Origin: Microcaldota archaeon
GTDB lineage: Archaea > Micrarchaeota > Micrarchaeia > Norongarragalinales > UBA8480
Length of the DNA: 39,392 bases
Reading direction: 5' to 3'
NCBI GenBank assembly: GCA_013425325.1
Contig: JACCLL010000085.1
Coordinates: 1 to 39,392 of the forward strand
Every line of letters begins with the position of its first letter. Within the stretch, counting starts at the first letter, position 1. The position numbers were made by a program, and so were the translations under genes. Positions 33,701-39,392 of this stretch are shown here, one piece after another. The notes beneath the pieces were generated by a model, which had not been told where the DNA came from, did not search any database, and worked only from the letters and a program-made list of their open reading frames with translations.

Positions 33701-36097
33701 CGCGCGGTCGAACACCAGCCCGGTCTGCGACCAAGCGCGGTAATACAGTTTAACTTGGTCTTCCTGCGAGCGGGCGGTTGGTTTTATGAACACTCTTGCC
33801 GACAATTCCACGGTTCCGGAAAGCCCTTGGTACTCGACGTAAGCCCACTTGAATGGCTTTCCTGCTTCGGGCGAGTTTAGCAAGTCGGTCGAGGCGTCGC
33901 TGGATTCCTTGTATGAAACTCCTTTTGCTAGAGTCGGCTGGCCCAGTTCCTGCGGCGTGTAGTCAACGGCGGTGAAGTAAACGTTTTCTTCCGCAACGTT
34001 TTGCTTGTCGCCGACGCGCACGAAAACCCCTTGCTTCTCGTTCGTGCTCGGGAAGTTTGCGACAAGCCTGGCGGTATAGTAGCCTCCTTTGGAAAGCATT
34101 TCGTTCGCGGTCACGTCGTTGCCCTGCTCGTCGGTAACTTGAGCCAGGAAAATGGAGGTCTGGTTTGCGAGAGCAGAGGGAACCAGGTAAAAGCTTTTCT
34201 TCAAAGTCGATTCGGCGGTCGCCGCAAAGGAATCGCTTGAAAACGCGGCGTACCCGGAGGCAGTGACTCTAGCGACGTACTCGCGGTTTGCGACTACGGA
34301 GTCGATGCTGCAAGCGCCTTGGCTCGTAATGCAAGAGCCGCTTGGTTCGCGCACGTAATCAATTTCAACAATGGCGCCGTCAATCGGCTTGAGGGTCGCG
34401 ACGTCGTAGACCGAGAACTCGGTTTTTCCGGTTGCGTAAGAAAGCGTTAAGGAAACTATGCGTTCTTCGTCCGCCGCGGAGAGCGTGAAGACGTCGCTCG
34501 TTCCGTACTGGTTGTGGTACCTTGCCTTAGCGTGCAAGTTCACGCCAACAGGCATTTCGTTGAACCCAGCAAGGCCGGAGAAGTCGGTTTCAATCGTCGG
34601 CGCTCCGAAAAAGCGTCCGTCGCCGTCCACCAGCGACACCTTGGCGCCGCTTACTGTGAGTCCGTCGGGGTCGGTGACTTCGACGTCGAAAGCGGCGTTG
34701 TTGCCTGCGAGCAACGGATGCAAAACCATTGCAGACGAAGACGAAGTAATCAACAGATTCGCCGGAAGGAATCCCGACGCAGAAGCAGTTGCATAGAAAG
34801 AACCGAGTTCGAATGAAGACGAGATTACGAAGGATGCGTTGCCTTCCTCGTCGGCGGCCTGGCTGCCTATCAACGAGTTGGTTGAATCCGAGTAGAGCGT
34901 CACTGAAGCGTATTGAACCGGGTTTCCCTCGTCGTCTTTCACTACGACGCTGACGTCGCGGCTGGTTTCAACAGTCCTGGCTTCCAAGACGACGTTGAAC
35001 TCCAAGTCGCCGTCGGAAGTTGCAGTCTGCGCGTCGGTCGTCTGCGGAACAAATGCTTCAGCGTCTTCCGGCTGCACTACGGCGTACACTGAAGTTCCTG
35101 AGTCAACCGCGTCCTCGAAGTAGAACACGCCCGTGCTCTGCTTGTCCGAGTCAAGGGGCTCTCCCGTCTCGTCGTCGTACAACGTGACAGTCGAGGAAAC
35201 GCCGTTGTCGTTCTGGTCTTTTACGAAAATCCTCACCGAAACAGGGAACGGAGTTGAGTAATCGTTGTAGTCGCCGTAAGTCGACCCGCCAGTCGAATCG
35301 CCGGAAGTGTCGAATGAAGTTGCGGACGCTTGCACTAACGCCACTTCAACTGTTGCAGTGCGGGCTTGCGCGGCCTTGGAGCCGTCGACGTATCCCTCGG
35401 CGGTTACTGTAAGCATTAGAATCTGGTCTAAAGTCGACAACCCCAGCACGGCCTGGCCTGTTGAGTCAGTATACTTGGAGCCGCGGTCTCCTCCCCTGCT
35501 TGGACTCGAGTAACTAACCAACGCCCCCGAAATAGGCGTGCCTGAAGTGTCGACTACCTTAACCAGGAAATTGTATGCCGCTCTAGCGGGAGGAGTCGGA
35601 GTCGCGCCGGCGCCCCTCGTCTGAAGCGAAGCAGTAAGCGAAGTTGGTTCAAGCGAAAGAGACACGTCCTCCTCGTAAGTATCGTAACCCGACTTCAAAA
35701 CCCTGACTCGGTAAGCCCCTGCAACTGGAACGTTTTCGAAAGTCGCGACGCCGTCAACGCTTTTCGTGCGCTGGAACTCGTTCGAGTTCCTCAAAAGAAT
35801 TACGTCAGCGCCGTCTATCGGCGTTGTTCCGCTCATCACCTGGACTTCAAGCGTGGTTGTCGCGCCGCCGATTCCAAAAGCGGGAAGAACGACGAACGCA
35901 ACCGCGCCGACTATTGCAAGGCAGAGCAGCACGAAGAACGGGAAAGAGGGCAGGCCATTGCTTTCAATTGGGTCGACGAAATACTTTACAACCGGCAAGC
36001 CGACTTTGTCGTTCAGGAAATCGATTAAAGCATAATACTTGTCTTCAACCGCGTAATAGATTTTCTTCAAGAAATTAGGTTCCTTATCACTGGCCAT
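27743..36097 (-). CDS. Giant single-pass surface protein (2784 aa), same layout as the 2948-aa protein
   Basis: About 55 aa N-terminal cytoplasmic segment, TM LPSFPFFVLLCLAIVGAVAFVVLPAFGI, then TLEVQVMSGTTPIDGADVILLRNSNEFQRTKSVDGVATFENVPVAGAYRVRVLKSGYDTYEEDV and further CarboxypepD_reg-like repeats. Confidence 0.9.
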   Translation of the reverse strand: MASDKEPNFLKKIYYAVEDKYYALIDFLNDKVGLPVVKYFVDPIESNGLPSFPFFVLLCLAIVGAVAFVVLPAFGIGGATTTLEVQVMSGTTPIDGADVILLRNSNEFQRTKSVDGVATFENVPVAGAYRVRVLKSGYDTYEEDVSLSLEPTSLTASLQTRGAGATPTPPARAAYNFLVKVVDTSGTPISGALVSYSSPSRGGDRGSKYTDSTGQAVLGLSTLDQILMLTVTAEGYVDGSKAAQARTATVEVALVQASATSFDTSGDSTGGSTYGDYNDYSTPFPVSVRIFVKDQNDNGVSSTVTLYDDETGEPLDSDKQSTGVFYFEDAVDSGTSVYAVVQPEDAEAFVPQTTDAQTATSDGDLEFNVVLEARTVETSRDVSVVVKDDEGNPVQYASVTLYSDSTNSLIGSQAADEEGNASFVISSSFELGSFYATASASGFLPANLLITSSSSAMVLHPLLAGNNAAFDVEVTDPDGLTVSGAKVSLVDGDGRFFGAPTIETDFSGLAGFNEMPVGVNLHAKARYHNQYGTSDVFTLSAADEERIVSLTLSYATGKTEFSVYDVATLKPIDGAIVEIDYVREPSGSCITSQGACSIDSVVANREYVARVTASGYAAFSSDSFAATAESTLKKSFYLVPSALANQTSIFLAQVTDEQGNDVTANEMLSKGGYYTARLVANFPSTNEKQGVFVRVGDKQNVAEENVYFTAVDYTPQELGQPTLAKGVSYKESSDASTDLLNSPEAGKPFKWAYVEYQGLSGTVELSARVFIKPTARSQEDQVKLYYRAWSQTGLVFDRAPRDDILGTAQTGGGKDFLYAKSNSKSYAITDGKYYCNPEGSACLVVSFSSTNNPETKYPSPFKVSLGESFYVNYEVRAFTPIEAAEAYVRISSPDKVLRLSNYEGDGNAVKNSDFDSRIVLGSAGPDFAGTLQAEGISPTQLARLQVEFGDARGPILSTSNPFVMVEGKGRLVLAELSPTTFEVGKKKDVRLRILSGEQQPIEDARISLEETDDEADGAPFAGEPPAATVGDASEDNGLDGYYKIPKIRTKAPGIFIIKIRKEGYAETTEELTSTTSDFLGFSPEEGTELDCNGGQVTIDNILDSSLDVIASVGPGDLNTPCVNISGIGVTKIRGGEEGEAVYAIKNLRAGKSKRLKLTPISPGDCSVSFSSRDARTGANYYYEYEVSNLCTEYAGIIGLPTNVSTEFYFRAQGSIWYDPNGGSNPARVKVNATDINEDTNAEIINVSVSFWNQDSVNHSFVCKNRVGDVVFGATEAQFGPGAIVVGLFTKAGLFKCKLENGNEARLKIKSRCPHHSWSYYSGFMAACLFRENVMKGTPLGDIVNFGASAWEVAASIPYHVNVLGGFSRIPVEQARMMYPNPAMSTTGAVNNGMPTCAPQSWTGAPQGSTYANGMWQTQGGYGQVGAYGSTGGYGSSYGGSPYSQGGYLQQPTSCYGNQQLMSWPQAKEIPGMCTFTSSGVDCTVKITPMMRYGGFPIAFDNVDMNVLPYLDVSMSTADTGEGQVDPQLASCYRLKDLDKEGLMGAGTSLGEALGRGFQAVTGMAAVPLTRSFAVLFNENDRDACIKYVYKDGRLGVEPVVKRARFKISTGVGSYYYMTLKVEGTNPADDPAAPYYLLAVPAGGDIVTRAKPNTEQVEPYFLINNIPNKAVVFSMKGVNENTGQIETEQNLPGSGEDRVKLSFASVSASDLTVNVTQIGDQPLPVPLTLTLTTPVTSVTIPSSITDSELLNYDVVGSVGNDKEKISVGGAATSNDVQTALQCSGTKYCKQAETNASANAFQEAVRLGVVKSYSQVPYVYKRSFTDLQDAGFENCLNQLATEMIADRASEAVCKTFMKACSDNNYDEEEEEIEEGEDENVNFGSITSSAGTAIENVFCQGTQMGQNLQSMESIFGDERARNLLRQAFGRALGQGQLVTPPASPLIDQQGELPDFFLVLKKADTLGGGEEGNGPRLLQLRAKDLQGILDQIAAGNTDANGQNWVSVYHEPGAFTLTNKPKWFQQLGSLPYRWIKTVIGNAATGISDWLATPEIENRFPYLAYKSLTNQQSGAPSGYYQVQVSDAPTLPTLNKYKLKALTEPVKGTPAEINYDQLDIVGFLQGTQTGQAPATVSHARSELPLSLSPAETEVGVSAIFNNPSGQPCVGDVQMAWIELSDGTSVYASEVGNTFEAGQAVFSFTIDSLLFSVLLSDNEHVTIGFAGIDCSGTNYKKSFNNIPLDSNIILPATQLTASDLSSPSTGTQTPPAGTGTQTTGAPAASATSTTVSAPMSANAELKPGKEILVVSCEDTGGNIETAKCGYNDDSIPPAWLDVRQNNDCPASGEVSGKKCINATDGVVIIRMLPEGDFGRPELRVFVKHPWAYPAGVAQDDSALNFTKAVLQYFADESYDLSYFRGTNLPCKTIILSQSQEPFELVARCPGAEITPAGASLTHLRIVEPRPPTQPSAPTTSAVTSIHVPAFTAFDYDLACPLSSFATCGLTVEFQPNIIFAWGNQPSFTRAYPAFAFVKANRKIQIDVIKKTSGQSDRTQTCTYSGIALLGHSDVPANRDAGCTGIDLKSNSFGDTLLLAIGLKQLNSDDNGQTIVRVSVIGMQANLLEYTIPQVPAVEAGGGLAQPSSSQPAISAQPSFTYTSGWSRAIGSHSQSGDGDVSIDGAEFQSQGNTVTARFKATPGNVYVLAAVNTSGSSGWVWKKVASGDATGEQTATLTGVSSSWANFIIELFVCEEGWVISQNAHNLQLRAIHTRSGRTEAVQQHCAWVYAPLSSI

Positions 36098-36146
36098 ACA
36101 GTCGACCCCGCCCCTGGTTTTTACGAGTAAAAATTGCCTCGCTGCC

Positions 36147-36155
36147 TATAAAAAG
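36147..36155 (+). promoter_or_regulatory. TATA-like box for the YdjM-like gene
   Basis: TATAAAAAG about 33 nt upstream of GTG 36184. Confidence 0.5.
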
Positions 36156-36161
36156 AGTTCG

Positions 36162-36168
36162 TTTAAAC
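36162..36168 (-). promoter_or_regulatory. Possible TATA-like box for the 2784-aa gene
   Basis: GTTTAAA about 68 nt upstream of ATG 36097; interleaved with the divergent promoter. Confidence 0.3.
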
Positions 36169-36183
36169 CAATACGGAGATTGC

Positions 36184-36639
36184 GTGAATTCAACAGCACA
36201 CTTGATTGCAGGCTTTGCCGTCGCAATAGCCATCTCATTACTCTTGGCTCCCGTCGGGTGGGGCGCGCCGCTTTCAGTAGACCTTGTGGTGGTAGCGGGG
36301 TTGGGCGCGTTGCTCCCCGATCTTGATCATCGTCAAACGAAAATCTTCCGCTTTACGCTGGCGTTGTTGTTCGTCGCTGGCGTAATGCTCGCGTGGCCCA
36401 TCGCACCCTCGCTAACGCATTCTACCGACTTATTCCTCAACGCAGGGATTGCAGTCGCCGTCGGAGCGGTTGCTGCAGTTGCTTTCTTTGTGTTAAAGCC
36501 GCGGCACAGGGGGCCGACTCACTCGCTTGCCGCGGCAATCGCATTCGCCGCGATTGTCTTGGCGCTTACGCTGAACTGGGGATTGGGAATAGCCGCTTTC
36601 GTGGCGTACGCCAGCCACTTGGCGTTGGACCGGCTCTAG
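36184..36639 (+). CDS. YdjM/DUF457-like metal-dependent membrane hydrolase family protein, short C-terminus
   Basis: GTG start; AHLIAGF, GALLPDLDHRQT, HRGPTHSLAAA, ASHLALDRL motifs in a multi-TM protein. Confidence 0.8.
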   Translation: MNSTAHLIAGFAVAIAISLLLAPVGWGAPLSVDLVVVAGLGALLPDLDHRQTKIFRFTLALLFVAGVMLAWPIAPSLTHSTDLFLNAGIAVAVGAVAAVAFFVLKPRHRGPTHSLAAAIAFAAIVLALTLNWGLGIAAFVAYASHLALDRL

Positions 36640-36643
36640 CGGT

Positions 36644-39392
36644 TTAGTCGTGCCAGATTATGCACAGGCGGGCGTCTTCTTCTGCTGAAGTAACCGCGTC
36701 GCTTCCCGCGAAAAGGTTGCAGTTTATTCTAGTCTGTATTTCGCAGTTGAGATACCACGGCGCGCAACCCTCGGGGTTTACGTAAGCTAAATAGCAGTAA
36801 ATTGCATAACGCGTGGAGCCGATGGTTTTATCGAATATTTTGTGGGGGCACTGCAAGCCTTCCAACTCACCGCCGGATGAAGTCGAGCACCCCAAGCTGT
36901 CGTCATCAATGTTGGTCGAACCGGAGTTGTATGCAGTGTACGGCCCGGCTGCTATCTCAACGCTCTGCGCGTCTGCAACGCGAGTAACGCGGGCGCTATA
37001 ACCGGCGTAGTCGACAACGCCGCCAATAGAATCACAGCTGTCGTCGGTTATGAGGGAATACATCCCGGAATTTCCGTAAGTCGCGCTGGGCCGAAGAACC
37101 ACGTCGCGCGACTGTCCTGACCACAGGGGCGTGTCTTCAGCGTTGTAGCCGCCATAAGGCCTTACTGAAACGTGGAAAGCGGCAGGCGTCTGCGCAGGTG
37201 CTTGGCCGGCTCCGCCGTAGTGAGCCAAAATCTTGAGTGCCTGGCTCTGTTGCGTAACGAGGTTGCCGTCCGCGCCGACCCACCTTTCGAAAGTCCGGCC
37301 GTCGGAGTGGTGTATCGTGAGCTTTATCCTGGACAGCGTTTCGGCGGTTATCTGCGAGGGCAGCAGCCTGAAAACTTTTTGGACTGAAGTGAATGTTGTC
37401 TGGGCGTTTGTTATTTGGCAAGTGCCGCTGCCGCTTACCGGGAAACACTCCGCGGAAGCGCTGGTCAGCAAACCAGTAAAGGTGTACTGCAGTTCGCCAG
37501 ACTCCCATTCCGCATTGCCTTCAACCATCGACCAGCTTGGCGCGGAAACGACGTAAGTAAAGTCCGAGGGCGTTCCGGCGCCGGAGGTAGTTGAAGCGCA
37601 GCCGCTTACTGCCTCTTGGCTGATGGATATTGCGTCGGCCTCGTTTTGAACAAGAGTCGGATGACCTCCAGAATAGCCGACCCACCTCGGCACGGTGTCG
37701 CCGCTTACTTGAAACTCTAGCTTAATCTTGTACCGCCTGCCGCTAAGACTACACACGGGCACCAGAGTAAGGGCTCCACTTGACATAGTTAGATTAACAG
37801 AGACCGGGCCTGCCAATCGCTCACTGGTTGCTCCGCTGGCGTTAATCCACGTTACGGCAACGCTGGTTGCCGAAGTGAGTCCGGTATATCTTATTCTACC
37901 GTCGGAAGCCAGTACGTAAAGCCCGCCCGCAAACGAGAGAGTTCCTCCGGCGAAGCTGATTGCGCGCTCGTCTCTTCCCGCCAAAGTTCCCGCCGCAGTC
38001 AAACCCGTTGCCGAAGAACCGTAGTTTCCAAGCAGGGGGTCGCTGTGCGAGCCGCTTGGAGGATGATGAGTGCTTGGAGAGGCTCCGCTTCCAGCGGCAA
38101 CGCCGAAGTGAACTGAACTAACTCCACTGCACATTGGATCGGGGGCAAGGCCGTTGTTGCCCGCGTAGCCCGCGGCAATGCCTGCGCCGTAGACTATTGC
38201 GTCGGACTCGCCGCCTGAAGGCAGGCCGTAGCTCGTCTGCGTAGAAGCCGCGCGGCGGTCAAGAGGCCATGCCTGGCAGTAAAAGCGTTTCTGGAACTCG
38301 CTTATTCCAGTTGGAGTATAGTCGTAAAAGCGCGCAATCATCTGGCTTGCGTCAACTACGGTCTTGAGCGTTGCGCTGGATGAAGACAGCGAGTCAGCGA
38401 AATCACGCACTGGCCTTGAGTCGCTGCGGCAGTCGTAGAATTGCTTGGCATCGACCGAAACGCGAGTGCAGCTGAAGCGAATGTCCTTGTTGAAGTCAAC
38501 CAAAGAAATATCGCTCACTGAAGACGGAACGAATTTGACTTTAATTGGCGCGTTCGACAAGTCGCTTATTTGCTCGTCGCTGCGAATGCATACTCGGACG
38601 TATGCTTCGCTGTTCTGGTTCGAAAAGTGGTTGCCCGAAGTCCTAACTACTGCGTTGCCGCGAGCAACATTGTACACAACTATGTTGCGTATGGGGTGCA
38701 TGCTTGGCGTGTCGCAGAAGCTCGAGTACCGTCCCACTTCGGTTTCCAAGCTCGGCGGCTGGTTCGGCGCAGCCGGCTGGATCGGCGCGTAGACGATAAA
38801 CGGGCAGTCGGCTTGGCTCAGGCTTCCGCCCAAGTTGTAAATCATTCTCCAAATGTACTGACCGCCCGCTGCGTTGGACGGAATAGTGAACGCAGTTGAA
38901 GCCGAGTCGCGTATTGCCCCTAGGTTTATCATGCTTGACTGGCTTCCCTCTGGGTCGAGCAACACTAAGCTGTGTTCGGTGCTGCCTCGCGGGAACTGGT
39001 ACGTAAGCGCGGCCGCTTCGCCGCGCGCTATTTCTCCGTTCTGTGCATCGGTGTCAATGTTGCACAAGTACTGGATGCTAGTAGACGGCCGCATTGCCAA
39101 GCGCGGCACTTCGTCGGCGCCAGGCGTCTTGACTAAAACTATTTCAATCGTTGCTTGCAAGCGTGCGCTCGGGTTTTCCGGCGAAGCAATGTCGAGGTCG
39201 AGGTAAGCAACGGTTTCTCCATCAGGCATGTTCTGCTGGAATTGTTCGTCAAAGTTGCAGCTTACTTCGAGGCTGCCGCCTTGACCGGATGCCTTGCCTT
39301 CGACTTTGCAGACTTGCTGGTCGCCTTGCCCGGTTTCCATGCGCAGCGACGTGCGGGTCAACGGGAACGTGTACGGACAACTGTAGCTCAAG
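36644..39392 (-). CDS. Large extracellular protein, 5' end beyond right window edge
   Basis: Open minus frame reaches the edge (the ORF track starts at an arbitrary TTG); Cys-containing, Ser/Thr-rich, beta-type sequence; repeated RWVG modules. Confidence 0.85.
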   Translation of the reverse strand, partial: LSYSCPYTFPLTRTSLRMETGQGDQQVCKVEGKASGQGGSLEVSCNFDEQFQQNMPDGETVAYLDLDIASPENPSARLQATIEIVLVKTPGADEVPRLAMRPSTSIQYLCNIDTDAQNGEIARGEAAALTYQFPRGSTEHSLVLLDPEGSQSSMINLGAIRDSASTAFTIPSNAAGGQYIWRMIYNLGGSLSQADCPFIVYAPIQPAAPNQPPSLETEVGRYSSFCDTPSMHPIRNIVVYNVARGNAVVRTSGNHFSNQNSEAYVRVCIRSDEQISDLSNAPIKVKFVPSSVSDISLVDFNKDIRFSCTRVSVDAKQFYDCRSDSRPVRDFADSLSSSSATLKTVVDASQMIARFYDYTPTGISEFQKRFYCQAWPLDRRAASTQTSYGLPSGGESDAIVYGAGIAAGYAGNNGLAPDPMCSGVSSVHFGVAAGSGASPSTHHPPSGSHSDPLLGNYGSSATGLTAAGTLAGRDERAISFAGGTLSFAGGLYVLASDGRIRYTGLTSATSVAVTWINASGATSERLAGPVSVNLTMSSGALTLVPVCSLSGRRYKIKLEFQVSGDTVPRWVGYSGGHPTLVQNEADAISISQEAVSGCASTTSGAGTPSDFTYVVSAPSWSMVEGNAEWESGELQYTFTGLLTSASAECFPVSGSGTCQITNAQTTFTSVQKVFRLLPSQITAETLSRIKLTIHHSDGRTFERWVGADGNLVTQQSQALKILAHYGGAGQAPAQTPAAFHVSVRPYGGYNAEDTPLWSGQSRDVVLRPSATYGNSGMYSLITDDSCDSIGGVVDYAGYSARVTRVADAQSVEIAAGPYTAYNSGSTNIDDDSLGCSTSSGGELEGLQCPHKIFDKTIGSTRYAIYCYLAYVNPEGCAPWYLNCEIQTRINCNLFAGSDAVTSAEEDARLCIIWHD

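Noticed and set aside
1-39392. CRISPR arrays, tRNA/rRNA genes, transposases, integrases
   Set aside because: No regularly spaced direct repeats, no cloverleaf or rRNA-like sequence, no DDE or recombinase motifs noticed; intergenic gaps are too short for most RNA genes. A tRNAscan/Infernal run would settle this.

Overview
The window is densely coding. TATA-like boxes, family-B DNA polymerase, type II methionine aminopeptidase and DUF424 indicate an archaeal chromosome. A DPANN-type lineage is plausible but unproven. Recognisable genes: a BIG2-type secreted protein (5' part only), MetAP2, PolB, a GT2 and a GT4 glycosyltransferase, DUF424 and a YdjM/DUF457-like membrane protein. The rest is mostly uncharacterised: (i) a HerA/FtsK-like protein with eroded Walker motifs, flanked by two small coiled-coil proteins; (ii) a tight run of seven small membrane-protein genes; (iii) a tandem pair of proteins sharing a C-terminal module, apparently co-transcribed with two glycosyltransferases; (iv) an FHA-like protein with an internal duplication; (v) two giant single-pass surface proteins (2948 and 2784 aa) with the same layout, plus a third large extracellular protein running off the right edge. 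The best candidate for an undescribed system is this locus as a whole: a possible cell-envelope, adhesion or secretion apparatus. That functional reading is inference. No rRNA, tRNA, CRISPR array or transposase was seen. All family calls come from reading motifs by eye, with no database search.
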